A stretch of 34,351 nt of DNA from Porticoccaceae bacterium. Its GTDB lineage: Bacteria > Pseudomonadota > Gammaproteobacteria > Pseudomonadales > Porticoccaceae. Under the pieces are notes generated by a model, which had not been told where the DNA came from, did not search any database, and saw nothing but the letters and a program-made list of their open reading frames with translations. The translations under genes were made by a program, and so were the position numbers. Position 1 is the stretch's first letter. Each line of letters opens with the position of its first letter. The stretch lies in assembly GCA_012960115.1 (NCBI GenBank), contig DUBX01000043.1:172192-206542 (forward strand), read 5' to 3'. Positions 1 through 8,660 of the stretch are shown here, piece after piece.

Positions 1-648
1 GAACAAGCAAGCACGAGTGGTCACGTCCGCGTCAGTACTAGACCACCAGCTGAGGTTGTCGGCCGACTCACCAACTGCCAGAGCGCCAGCAACTGGAGCA
101 AGCTTCCAGTTACCAACCAAACCAGCAGCAGTCACTGACGAACCAACAGAAGTATCTGTAGCTTTCATTAACTTAAACTGCCATGTGTTAGCACCGTTGT
201 ACTGAATCTGAACGGTCATACTATTACCATCAGCCGCAAACTCAGTCACGTTATAGGTGATAGTCGAGACAGCATTAGCAACATCGGATATCTCTCCACT
301 ACCTGTCACCTTAGGTAAACCAAGATGTGCACCTAAACCATTAACAGTGACTTTCGAATCAGCAACGCTGTATGTTCCATCTGTGTAGCTGCCATCATGC
401 GGCGCAACTGGTGTTGCACAACCTTCAGGATCAGTTCCCTGCCATGCCTCGACCCAAGTCTCAGTCCCCATATCCTGAGAGAATGAACCATCTGAACCAA
501 ACGTATAAACATCATCGAACAAGCAAGCACGAGTGGTCACGTCCGCGTCAGTACTAGACCACCAACTGAGGTTGTCGGCCGACTCACCAACTGCCAGAGC
601 GCCAGCAACTGGAGCAAGCTTCCAGTTACCGACCAAATCCGCTGCCGT
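1..648 (-). repeat. Second family of the same module, period 516 bp, second copy cut by the window edge
   Basis: Bases 2-116 recur almost exactly at 518-632 (offset 516 bp, 172 codons), with one clear difference near position 51. The module is recognisably the same as at 2160-4113 (ADNLSWWSSTDADV, TRACLFDD, TETWVEAWQG, PVAPHDGS, GAHLGLPK) but begins G-N-W-K-LAPVAGALAVG. These are copies five and six of the protein. The last is partial. Confidence 0.9.
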
Positions 649-3600
649 CACTGCAACTGCAGCACTCACAGGGGCGCCCACAAACGTCACATCATCAAAG
701 TAATAAGTCTCTGATGACCCAACTGAACCAAAGTTAAAGAAGATAGACAACGTATCAAACACATATTCAGGATGAAGCGGATTAGTTGGATTCCCGTCGT
801 TAGTGGCTGGGTTGCTGAAGTCAAAGGTTAATGTTTCCCATGCATTGGCAACAGTTGTCACCGCATCCGTTTCAACCGTGTGAGTATTGTCACCTGACTC
901 TTCGAGCTTCAGCCTGACCGTAATACCCACCTCTGGAGAATATACACGAACAGTCATCACAGTCTCTGTCGCTGTGATGGGATAAACAATAAGACCTCTG
1001 GCGATCGTAGTACCCGCCCAAGTTTCACTGCCTTTAATAACCGAAACAACGGTATTGGTCGCATCGGTTGGATCAGCAACCAATGTACTCACATTGTTAC
1101 CAAAGTCATCCAAAGCATAAATACCAACGGTAGTTGAGTTAAAGTTAATCACCTCACCAACGTTCAACGTCGTATCACTGCCAGTCCCCAAATCACCGCC
1201 TACTGGATCTACTGGATCTACTGGATCTACTGGATCTACTGATTCAGTGGTCACACTCACATCATCAATCGATACAGCTCCTACCTCGCCACCCATATCA
1301 AACAAGACACGGCTGTTATCATCACCAAAGCCAGTCGTGGTAATGGTATAGCTAAATGTTTGCCACTCAGTGGTCAGAGCTACTGATTCTGTGACATTTG
1401 TCCAGGGATCATGATACAAGCCAAGACCGGCAAGCATCGTGCGTGCGACTGACGCCTTCGCTTTAAACGATACGGTATAAGCGGTATCAGCCACTAAAGT
1501 CATCGTCTGACTCAAGTTAACATCATATACATTGCCGGCAGCTACTACGTCGATCTCAAAGTAAGACACAACTGCAGTGTCAGCGTTGGACCAACTCGTT
1601 GAACCATTACTGAAATCACCATTTGTTAGTAACTCGACGCCATCAGAGACTAGCTTTACGCTAACATCATCAATCGAGACAGTACCAACTTCGCCACCCA
1701 TATCAAACAAGACGCGGCTGTCGTCATCACCAAAAACAACACCGTCTGCATCAGCGGTGGTTATCGTATAGGTGAATGTTTGCCATTCAGTGGTAAGGGA
1801 TACTGTTTCTGTGGCAGCATTCCAGGGACCATGGTTCAAACCAAGACCTGCAACCATTGTGCGTGCTACCGATGCCTTCGCTTTAAACGATACTTCATAT
1901 GCTGTATCAGCCACTAAAGTCATCACCTGACTTAAATTAACAGACCATACATCACCCGCACTTACTACGTCGACTTCAAAGTGCGCAAGAACCGCAGTAT
2001 CAGCGCCAGTCCAACCTGTTGAACCAGACTGGAAATCGCCATTCGTTACCAACTCTGAACCTACTGGATCTACTGGATCTACTGGATCTACTGGATCTAC
2101 TGGATCTACTGGATCTACTGGATCTACTGGGTCTACTGGATCTGTGCCACCAGAGGCATTCTTAACTAGGTTAAAGGTCCACCAAACACCTGATGCTGTT
2201 TCAACAGTAACCGTCAGGTAATTGCCGTCCCCAGTCAGTGTAAGAACGTTGTATGTAATAGAATCTGGCGCTGCGCCTGGGTCAGAGAGTTCCTGGCCAT
2301 TGACTGCCTTAGCTAGGCCTAAATGAGCACCCTTACCGGTTATGGTTAAGGTCCCTGCAGCCTCGTCGTGACTAAAGGTCGCTGCGGCACTACCATCATG
2401 AGGCGCAACTGGCGCACCACAACTTTCAGCAGCGGCACCCTGCCACGTTTCCAACCAAGTTTCTGAACCCATTACATTAGAGAATGAGCCGTCATCACCA
2501 AACTCAAAAGTATCATCAAACCAACAGGCGCGTGCTTCAACAGCTGCCGCATCGGCTGACCACCAGTCCATGTTTCCGGGGGTTGGTCCAACACCCGCTG
2601 AGCCGGCGCCGTCTAAAGACCAGCTTCCAGCAAGCGCTGAATCAGGAACCCTCACTAAATTGAAAGTCCACCAAACACCTGATGCTGTTTCAAGAGTAAC
2701 CGTCAAGTTATTACCGTCAGCCGTTAGTGTCAGTATGTTATAGGTAATAGAATCTGGCGCAGCACCGGGGTCAGATAGTTCCTGACCATTGACCGCTTTA
2801 GCTAGACCTAAATGGGCACCCTTACCGTTTATTGTTAAGGTCCCAGCTACCTCATCATGAATAAAGCTCGCTGCGGCGCTTCCGTTATGAGGCGCTACTG
2901 GCGTTCCACAGCTTTCAGCATCTGCACCCTGCCACGTTTCCAGCCAAGTCTCAGAACCCATCACATTGTTAAAGGAGCCATCTTCACCGAAGGTAAACCG
3001 ATCATCAAACCAGCACGCGCGTGCTTCAACAGCTGCCGCATCGGCTGACCACCAGTCCATGTTTCCGGGGGTTGGTCCAACACCCGCAGACCCAGCACCG
3101 TCTAATCGCCAATTACCGGCAAGTACCGATGGCGGTACTTTTGCCAAGTTGAATGTCCACCAAACGCCTGATGCTGTCTCAACAGTAACTGTTAAGTTCA
3201 TGCCATCAGCGGTGAGTGTTAAAATTTGATAGGTAACAGAATCTGGAGCTGCACCGGGATCAGATAATTCCTGACCATTAACAGCCTTTGCCAAGCCTAA
3301 ATGAGCGCCCTTACCATTAATTGTTAGTGTTCCCGCTGCCTCATCGTGACTAAAGGTCGCTACAGCACTGCCATCGTGAGGCGCTACAGGTGCGCCACAA
3401 GCATCAGCACCACCCTGCCAAGCTTCTACCCAAGTATCAGAGCCCATAACGTTAGAGAAAGATCCGTCAGTTCCAAATACAAAGCTATCATCAAACCAAC
3501 AGGCGCGCGCAGTCACAGCCGCTTCATCAGCAGACCACCAGTCCATGTTTCCGGGGGTTGGTCCAACACCTGCGGCACCTGCGCCGTCAAGTTTCCAGCT

Positions 3601-4614
3601 TCCTACAAACGGCGACACTGGCTTTTTAGCCAAGTTAAATGTCCACCAAACACCCGATGCGGTCTCAACCGTGACGGTCAAGTTCATGCCATCTGCAGTA
3701 AGTGTTAAAATTTGATAGGTAATGGAGTCTGGAGCAGCACCTGGATCAGATAACTCCTGACCATTAACTGCTTTAGCTAAGCCTAAATGAGCGCCCTTAC
3801 CATTAATCGTTAGGGTCCCTGCCGCTTCGTCCCATACCCAAGTTGCATCTGCACTACCATCGTGAGGCGCTACCGGGGTTCCACAGCTTTCAGCATCAGC
3901 ACCCTGCCAGGTCTCTAGCCAAGTCTCTTCGCCCATGACATTAGAGAACGATCCTGCTTTAGTGAAGGAAAACACGTCATCAAACCAGCATGCCCGTGTT
4001 TCAACGGCTGCCGCATCGGCTGACCACCAGTCCATGTTTCCGGGGGTTGGCCCAACACCGGCTGCACCGGCTCCGTCAAGCATCCAATCACCAACGAGAG
4101 GATCTTCGACTGGGGCAACGCAACCCTCGGCACAATACTGTACACGGCTACCATCGGTTGTTTCAGAGACATCTACTCCGACCTCACCACTGGTATCGCT
4201 GAATGAAATGTTAAACGTTACATAACCATCCACGTCGGAGTCAGTCATTTGACGAGAAGCTGACCAGTCGCCAATTTTCCCTTCTAGGGATGCTGATACA
4301 CCATTAATCGTAACCTCAGGGGTCATCAATGCTTCAGAGGCCGTAAAATCAACTTTGATCGACTGACCTAATTTAGCCACGCCATCGGGACTCGAATTCT
4401 TTTCTTGCTGTTGAAGGATAGATACGCTGACCAACACAGGCGCTACTCCATCGGAGCCTGGATCAACCAAGTCATTTTCCGTGACACTGTCACCACCGCC
4501 ACCGCAGGCTGACAAGATCAATGAAAATGAGAGTGCAAGAATTGCACTAAAATGTTTGGCTTGGAAAAAAGCTTGGAACCAACCCAGATTACTAACGATT
4601 GTTTGCGAACGCAT
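1..4614 (-). CDS. Giant multi-module surface lipoprotein, C-terminus off the left edge (glycan-binding type)
   Basis: The frame is open from an ATG at 4614 to the window edge (1538 codons, no stop). A GGGGGAG ribosome site lies just upstream. Residues 20-37 form a lipoprotein signal ending in LILSAC, with Cys37 followed by GGGGD. Order after that: an Ig-like domain (about 55-160; 'VKVDFTASEAL', 'TTDGS'); four tandem copies of a ~163-residue module (about 168-818); a (VDP)9 linker; two related CBM4/9-like jelly-roll domains (about 853-1123; 'LLTNGDFSNGSTSW', 'SIDDVSV'); a (VDP)4 linker; a third, different jelly-roll-like domain ending 'YYFDDVTF'; then two more module copies of the 172-residue type. 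No catalytic domain is visible, but one could follow beyond the edge; from memory, similar modules accompany marine polysaccharide-degrading enzymes. The lipobox predicts an outer-membrane, possibly surface-exposed protein that binds or degrades polysaccharide (inference). It is transcribed away from bolA. Confidence 0.85.
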   Translation of the reverse strand, partial: MRSQTIVSNLGWFQAFFQAKHFSAILALSFSLILSACGGGGDSVTENDLVDPGSDGVAPVLVSVSILQQQEKNSSPDGVAKLGQSIKVDFTASEALMTPEVTINGVSASLEGKIGDWSASRQMTDSDVDGYVTFNISFSDTSGEVGVDVSETTDGSRVQYCAEGCVAPVEDPLVGDWMLDGAGAAGVGPTPGNMDWWSADAAAVETRACWFDDVFSFTKAGSFSNVMGEETWLETWQGADAESCGTPVAPHDGSADATWVWDEAAGTLTINGKGAHLGLAKAVNGQELSDPGAAPDSITYQILTLTADGMNLTVTVETASGVWWTFNLAKKPVSPFVGSWKLDGAGAAGVGPTPGNMDWWSADEAAVTARACWFDDSFVFGTDGSFSNVMGSDTWVEAWQGGADACGAPVAPHDGSAVATFSHDEAAGTLTINGKGAHLGLAKAVNGQELSDPGAAPDSVTYQILTLTADGMNLTVTVETASGVWWTFNLAKVPPSVLAGNWRLDGAGSAGVGPTPGNMDWWSADAAAVEARACWFDDRFTFGEDGSFNNVMGSETWLETWQGADAESCGTPVAPHNGSAAASFIHDEVAGTLTINGKGAHLGLAKAVNGQELSDPGAAPDSITYNILTLTADGNNLTVTLETASGVWWTFNLVRVPDSALAGSWSLDGAGSAGVGPTPGNMDWWSADAAAVEARACWFDDTFEFGDDGSFSNVMGSETWLETWQGAAAESCGAPVAPHDGSAAATFSHDEAAGTLTITGKGAHLGLAKAVNGQELSDPGAAPDSITYNVLTLTGDGNYLTVTVETASGVWWTFNLVKNASGGTDPVDPVDPVDPVDPVDPVDPVDPVDPVGSELVTNGDFQSGSTGWTGADTAVLAHFEVDVVSAGDVWSVNLSQVMTLVADTAYEVSFKAKASVARTMVAGLGLNHGPWNAATETVSLTTEWQTFTYTITTADADGVVFGDDDSRVLFDMGGEVGTVSIDDVSVKLVSDGVELLTNGDFSNGSTSWSNADTAVVSYFEIDVVAAGNVYDVNLSQTMTLVADTAYTVSFKAKASVARTMLAGLGLYHDPWTNVTESVALTTEWQTFSYTITTTGFGDDNSRVLFDMGGEVGAVSIDDVSVTTESVDPVDPVDPVDPVGGDLGTGSDTTLNVGEVINFNSTTVGIYALDDFGNNVSTLVADPTDATNTVVSVIKGSETWAGTTIARGLIVYPITATETVMTVRVYSPEVGITVRLKLEESGDNTHTVETDAVTTVANAWETLTFDFSNPATNDGNPTNPLHPEYVFDTLSIFFNFGSVGSSETYYFDDVTFVGAPVSAAVAVTAADLVGNWKLAPVAGALAVGESADNLSWWSSTDADVTTRACLFDDVYTFGSDGSFSQDMGTETWVEAWQGTDPEGCATPVAPHDGSYTDGTYSVADSKVTVNGLGAHLGLPKVTGSGEISDVANAVSTITYNVTEFAADGNSMTVQIQYNGANTWQFKLMKATDTSVGSSVTAAGLVGNWKLAPVAGALAVGESADNLSWWSSTDADVTTRACLF
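1200..1235 (-). repeat. Four 9-bp units encoding a (VDP)4 linker
   Basis: The same ctactggat unit occurs four times and encodes VDPVDPVDPVDP between the second and third jelly-roll-like domains. It is the same linker type as at 2061-2141 with a different copy number. Confidence 0.93.
2061..2141 (-). repeat. Nine 9-bp units encoding a (VDP)9 linker
   Basis: Nine head-to-tail units of ctactggat on the plus strand, one with a g for a (unit at 2124-2132), read Val-Asp-Pro on the minus strand. The tract separates the four WW modules from the jelly-roll domains. Near-perfect DNA identity suggests the unit number can change by slippage without breaking the frame. Confidence 0.95.
2160..4113 (-). 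repeat. Four tandem copies of a ~163-residue WW module inside the lipoprotein
   Basis: The segment encoding PTPGNMDWWSAD recurs with its DNA anchor (gtccatgtttccggg) starting at 2566, 3055, 3541 and 4030, so the period is 489, 486 and 489 bp. Each copy reads roughly: G-x-W-x-LDGAG, GVGPTPGNMDWWSAD, ARACWFDD, DGSF-x-NVMG-x-ETWLE-x-WQG, C-G-x-PVAPH-x-GS, LTINGKGAHLGLAKAVNG, ELSDPGAAPDS, then TVETASGVWWTFNL. The copies are close to identical at protein level and share long exact DNA stretches, which points to recent duplication or gene conversion. Confidence 0.9.
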
Positions 4615-4820
4615 AACTCCCCCTGACTAAGATTTTAATTATTCTTCCAGCACAGGCTGAAAGGTATTGACCGTCCGATTCTCTGCCCCCGCGGCGGCAA
4701 CCTCCAGAACAATTCGGTGAACAGGGATTTATATGCGATGAACTGCCGGCAGAATCAGTAAACCGTATAATTTAGCGAAAGGATGAGCAGAAGCCTTTCT
4801 CTAAACCTTAAAGTGAATGA
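4615..4820. other. Spacer between bolA and the giant lipoprotein gene
   Basis: This 206-bp spacer must hold the end of the oad-bolA transcript and the lipoprotein promoter. I see no convincing terminator; GAAAGG and CCTTTC near 4777-4799 could pair, but with an 11-base loop and no clear T-run. A GC-rich patch (4680-4720) sits in an open minus-strand stretch of 29 codons ending in a TAA at 4639-4641, which I do not recognise. Confidence 0.4.
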
Positions 4821-5129
4821 CTACCCACCATGGCATTTTGGAGAATCAGGTGCACTTCCTTCTTTTGCCTGCCACTCTTTAGAGGTGTAAGTATGAATCG
4901 CTAGAGCATGGACTGGGCCTGCCAATTCGTCGCGCAGCAAGGCGTAAATCATTTGATGACGTTGAACCAATCTTTTGCTTTCAAACTTTTCACTGACCAC
5001 TACAAGTTTGAAATGACTTTCCGAGCCTTCTGGAACCGAGTGCATAAAACTCTCATTGGTCACCTCAAGAGTGCTAGGATCTAAGTCTCTGGAGAGTTTA
5101 TTCACTATGGCTTGTTCGACAGGCTTCAT
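4821..5129 (-). CDS. bolA: BolA-family protein
   Basis: This 102-residue protein has the BolA-like fold signature: N-terminal helix (VEQAIVNKLSRDL), 'PSTLEVTNES', 'SHFKLVVVSEKFESKRLVQRHQMIYALL', then 'GPVHALAIHTYTSKEW'. BolA proteins partner with monothiol glutaredoxins in iron-sulfur handling and affect envelope and stress physiology; that role is family knowledge. I chose the ATG at 5129; an in-frame TTG at 5147 would add six residues but lies inside oadB. The start is four bases past the oadB stop, so translation is probably coupled and the gene is the last of oadGAB-bolA. C-terminal 'SAPDSPKCHGG' is typical of the long BolA form. Confidence 0.85.
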   Translation of the reverse strand: MKPVEQAIVNKLSRDLDPSTLEVTNESFMHSVPEGSESHFKLVVVSEKFESKRLVQRHQMIYALLRDELAGPVHALAIHTYTSKEWQAKEGSAPDSPKCHGG

Positions 5130-5133
5130 AAGA

Positions 5134-6306
5134 CTACATGTTCCCAACTAAGTTTATCATCACCCCGGCGGCTACCGCCGAACCAATGACGCCCGCAACG
5201 TTCGGGCCCATGGCATGCATTAATAGGAAGTTCTGGGGGTTGGACTCAAGACCCACCTTATTTGCCACCCGCGCCGCCATCGGCACGGCTGATACGCCAG
5301 CTGCGCCAATCAATGGATTAACCTTGTGGGTGGATACGACGTTCATGAGCTTAGCCATCAACACTCCAGACGCTGTGCCAATGCAAAACGCAACGGCACC
5401 CAAGGCTAAAATACCCATGGTCTCCGGATTCAGGAATTTTTCAGCACTCATTTTTGAGCCGACACCTAAACCTAAAAATATTGTTACTATGTTTATTAAG
5501 GCGTTTTGAGTGGTATCACTAAGACGATTAACCACACCACATTCACGCATGAGATTGCCAAAACAAAACATACCCAATAGCGGTGCGGCATCTGGCAACA
5601 ACAAGGCCACGAGCACCAGTAATGTTAATGGAAATACGATTCGCTCAGACTTGCTGACCGGCCTTAACTGCACCATTTCGATCTGGCGTTCTGCCGGTGT
5701 CGTGAGAGCCCGCATTATCGGTGGCTGAATGATCGGCACCAAGGCCATATAAGAATAAGCTGCCACAGCAATAGGACCTAATAAATCTGGTGATAATTTA
5801 CTGGTAACAAAAATAGCGGTTGGTCCATCGGCGCCGCCTATAATGCCGATTGAAGCAGCATCACGAATGCTAAAGTCTAAGATACCAAAATAGCTCAAGC
5901 CAACGGCACCAAGCACAGTCGTAAAAATACCTACCTGAGCGGCCGCGCCAAGCAATAAGGTTTTGGGGTTAGCCAGTAAAGGTCCAAAGTCAGTCATAGC
6001 CCCCACCCCCATAAAGATAATCAGAGGGAACAGGCCTGTTTCAATACCCGCATGATAAATATAGTAAAGTAGCCCGCCTGGGCTCTGCATATGACCAAGA
6101 GCATCATATACTGGGGCGGCATCAAACCCAGCGCCCGGGATGTTGGCTAAAATAGTACCAAATCCAATGGGAACCAAAAGAAGCGGTTCAAAACCCTTCC
6201 GAATGGCCAAAAACAACAATGATAACCCGACAGCCATCATCACTAATTGACCCAATTGAATCTGCGCAAGGCCCGAGCTCGCCCACAAGCTATACATATT
6301 TTCCAT
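5134..6306 (-). CDS. oadB: Sodium-translocating oxaloacetate decarboxylase, beta subunit
   Basis: This 390-residue polytopic membrane protein is the sodium-channel subunit of the biotin-dependent decarboxylase pump. It contains the family hallmark [21 protein letters not shown] with its conserved Asp, the '[16 protein letters not shown]' segment, and a C-terminal '[18 protein letters not shown] ... [18 protein letters not shown]' segment. About ten hydrophobic stretches are visible. In the family it accepts carboxybiotin from the alpha subunit and couples its decarboxylation to outward sodium export. A strong AAGGGGG ribosome site precedes the ATG at 6306, 12 bases after the oadA stop. Its length is like the methylmalonyl-/glutaconyl-CoA pump relatives; oxaloacetate specificity is inferred from the oadA neighbour. 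Confidence 0.93.
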   Translation of the reverse strand: MENMYSLWASSGLAQIQLGQLVMMAVGLSLLFLAIRKGFEPLLLVPIGFGTILANIPGAGFDAAPVYDALGHMQSPGGLLYYIYHAGIETGLFPLIIFMGVGAMTDFGPLLANPKTLLLGAAAQVGIFTTVLGAVGLSYFGILDFSIRDAASIGIIGGADGPTAIFVTSKLSPDLLGPIAVAAYSYMALVPIIQPPIMRALTTPAERQIEMVQLRPVSKSERIVFPLTLLVLVALLLPDAAPLLGMFCFGNLMRECGVVNRLSDTTQNALINIVTIFLGLGVGSKMSAEKFLNPETMGILALGAVAFCIGTASGVLMAKLMNVVSTHKVNPLIGAAGVSAVPMAARVANKVGLESNPQNFLLMHAMGPNVAGVIGSAVAAGVMINLVGNM

Positions 6307-6318
6307 AGCGAGCCCCCT

Positions 6319-8100
6319 TTAAGCCAGTGTCACGAGGAGGTCACCCACAGCACAACTATCACCACTTTGCACTTTTATAGCGACAATGGTTCCTGCATTA
6401 GGCGCACTGATAGAGGTTTCCATTTTCATGGCTTCCAAGACTATAATCGACTCACCTTCGACGACAGCTTGGCCTGGCTGCACTAGCACCTTAACAATCA
6501 TGCCCGCTAACGGAGCATTGACTGGAACAGCATTAGCGGCAGACTCCAACTGCGCGACTGCGGCTGGTTGGGCACCCGACTCTTTGATCGATGAGACATT
6601 GCCACCTGAGGCAACAGTAACATGATAAGATTTCCCTTCCACCTCAACGGTATAGGCCTCATCACCTGCCCCGCTCACTTGAGCGGCAGGTCTGCCTGTA
6701 GGAATAGGTTCAAACATGTTCGGGTCATTTCTATGCTGCAAGAACTTCAACCCTACTTGGGGGAAAAGTGCATAAGTGAGCACGTCATCGATCTCACCCT
6801 CACCCGAGGTCAGCATAAAGTCATTCTGTTGAGCGAGGCCTATCACTTCGGCTCTTAAGCTATCTAACTCGGGCTCAATATTGTCGGCAGGGCGACAGGT
6901 AATCGCCTGCTCACCCTCATCAAGCACTCGTAATTGCAGCTCAGCATTCACTGGCGCTGGCGCAGCACCATATTCGCCACGCAAAACCCCCGCAGTCTCT
7001 TTAGTGATGGTCTTATATCTCTCACCAGTTAGTACGTTAAGCACCGCCTGAGTACCGACTATCTGGGACGTGGGAGTAACGAGCGGTATAAAGCCTAAAT
7101 CTTCACGCACCTTAGGTATTTCAGCAAGCACTTCATCCAACTTGTCCTCGGCGCCTTGCTCTCGCAACTGCCCCTCCATGTTGGTTAACATTCCTCCAGG
7201 AACCTGGGCGACAAGAATGCGCGAATCAACGCCTCTTAACGAGCCTTCAAACTCTGCGTACTTTTTACGCACTGGCCTAAAGTAAGCGGCTATCTCCTCC
7301 AACTTTTCAATATTAAGACCTGTATCTCGATCAGTACCTTTAAAAATCGACACTACAGACTCTGTAGCAGAGTGGCCATAGGTCATCGACATTGACGAAA
7401 TAGCGCTATCAATATTATCAATGCCAGCCTCGACACATTTCATAATGGTACTCGTTGATAAGCCTGTGGTGGCATGAGCATGAAGCTGTATCGGAATGGC
7501 TACCGCTTTCTTTAAGCGAGTGACCAAATCAAAGCCAACATAAGGCGTTAGCAATCCGGCCATATCTTTAATACAAATTGAATCGGCTCCTGCATCCTCT
7601 ATCTGTCGAGCCTGGTCAATCCATAACTCAAGAGTATGCACAGGGCTCACCGTGTAGGAAATTGTCCCCTGAGCGTGCTTGCCAACCTGTTTTACCGCGC
7701 GTAAAGCTGTTTCTAAATTGCGCATATCGTTCATCGCATCAAACACCCGAAACACGTCAATCCCATTAACAGCTGCACGCTCAACAAATTTCATCACGAC
7801 ATCGTCTGCATAATGCCTGTAACCCAGAATATTCTGGCCCCGGAATAACATCTGCTGAGGAGTATTGGGCATGGCCTTTTTGATTTCTCGAATACGGTCC
7901 CAAGGATCCTCGCCTAAAAATCGGATGCAAGAGTCAAAAGTTGCTCCACCCCAAGACTCCATTGACCAATAACCAATTTGATCAAGCTTTCCAGCGATGG
8001 GTAACATGTCATCGATTCGCATACGCGTGGCAAACAACGATTGATGGGCATCACGCAATACAACTTCGGTTATCCCTAGTGCAGTCTTTTTCGGGAGCAT
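6319..8100 (-). CDS. oadA: Oxaloacetate decarboxylase alpha subunit (carboxyltransferase plus biotin carrier)
   Basis: The protein has 593 residues from the ATG at 8100; an in-frame TTG at 8112 would add four. The N-terminal carboxyltransferase TIM barrel begins '[16 protein letters not shown]' and carries the catalytic-lysine segment '[11 protein letters not shown]' and the metal-binding HxH of '[10 protein letters not shown]'. A conserved PYC/OadA domain follows (about 300-470). An Ala/Pro-rich linker leads to a biotinyl domain with [12 protein letters not shown], where Lys559 should carry biotin. It moves the carboxyl group of oxaloacetate to biotin in the cytoplasm, giving pyruvate; OadB then releases CO2 and exports sodium. 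No clear Shine-Dalgarno is seen. It lies 68 bp after oadG. Confidence 0.95.
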   Translation of the reverse strand: MLPKKTALGITEVVLRDAHQSLFATRMRIDDMLPIAGKLDQIGYWSMESWGGATFDSCIRFLGEDPWDRIREIKKAMPNTPQQMLFRGQNILGYRHYADDVVMKFVERAAVNGIDVFRVFDAMNDMRNLETALRAVKQVGKHAQGTISYTVSPVHTLELWIDQARQIEDAGADSICIKDMAGLLTPYVGFDLVTRLKKAVAIPIQLHAHATTGLSTSTIMKCVEAGIDNIDSAISSMSMTYGHSATESVVSIFKGTDRDTGLNIEKLEEIAAYFRPVRKKYAEFEGSLRGVDSRILVAQVPGGMLTNMEGQLREQGAEDKLDEVLAEIPKVREDLGFIPLVTPTSQIVGTQAVLNVLTGERYKTITKETAGVLRGEYGAAPAPVNAELQLRVLDEGEQAITCRPADNIEPELDSLRAEVIGLAQQNDFMLTSGEGEIDDVLTYALFPQVGLKFLQHRNDPNMFEPIPTGRPAAQVSGAGDEAYTVEVEGKSYHVTVASGGNVSSIKESGAQPAAVAQLESAANAVPVNAPLAGMIVKVLVQPGQAVVEGESIIVLEAMKMETSISAPNAGTIVAIKVQSGDSCAVGDLLVTLA

Positions 8101-8168
8101 AAATATGTCCAACTAATTAAAAAATTTATCTTTCTGAGTTTGGCGTTCGAGTATTTAACAGTTTCCGC

Positions 8169-8411
8169 CTAACGAGCTCGGTGCTTATCAATTGCCACCT
8201 GAATTACTTTTGCGATACGTGGATCGATGGCGGCCCCAGAGGTATTAAGGGGCAAGGCTCCAGCCAACGCATCTGGCTCTGCAGGCGCTATTTTATTAAC
8301 AACCATCGACATCAGGTGGGTGACACCCACCAGTAGAGTAAGAAACGTAAATACGGTCCCCATCCCAAACAGCATGAGATCAAGACCTTGATCAATTAAA
8401 GTTGCTTCCAT
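8169..8411 (-). CDS. oadG: Oxaloacetate decarboxylase gamma subunit
   Basis: This small protein of 80 residues has a single N-terminal transmembrane helix (about 12-38, LMLFGMGTVFTFLTLLVGVTHLMSMVV) and a soluble tail ending 'DPRIAKVIQVAIDKHRAR', the usual OadG pattern. The gamma subunit anchors and assembles the alpha and beta subunits. The gene is first in the oadGAB-bolA operon and has a perfect TATAAT promoter upstream. Small OadG proteins vary a lot; the neighbourhood makes this call firm. Confidence 0.9.
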   Translation of the reverse strand: MEATLIDQGLDLMLFGMGTVFTFLTLLVGVTHLMSMVVNKIAPAEPDALAGALPLNTSGAAIDPRIAKVIQVAIDKHRAR

Positions 8412-8493
8412 TGTTCTGCCTTAAAGGAGTAATTTTGTCGTGGGCAAATTAATCTTGCGGCCTTTGACCCTTAAAACCAACTTCGCGCTAGCG

Positions 8494-8521
8494 ATTATAT
8501 CCTATGTTTAATTTTGTTACA
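8494..8521 (-). promoter_or_regulatory. Predicted sigma-70 promoter for oadGAB-bolA
   Basis: On the minus strand a perfect TATAAT (8494-8499) follows a weak TGTAAC -35 (8516-8521) with a 16-bp spacer, 82 bp before the oadG start. The spacer is AT-rich. It lies back to back with the argS promoter. Confidence 0.55.
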
Positions 8522-8592
8522 GCTAGGACGCTCTTTTGAGTAACCAAACGACAAAAACTATAGCAACAAGTAGAGTTTTTGCAAGTTGCCCT

Positions 8593-8620
8593 TTGCTTTC
8601 TGCGGCAGGAAACCTACAAT
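8593..8620 (+). promoter_or_regulatory. Predicted sigma-70 promoter for argS
   Basis: TTGCTT (8593-8598) and TACAAT (8615-8620) are 16 bp apart and end 40 bp before the chosen argS ATG at 8661. This position argues against the upstream in-frame ATG at 8586, which would start inside or before the promoter. Confidence 0.5.
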
Positions 8621-8660
8621 CCGTGTTCAGTTGCACTTCAGAACACAGGAATCATCAAAA

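Noticed and set aside
5138-5728. Plus-strand ORFs across oadB
   Set aside because: Antisense shadows of a clear oadB gene.
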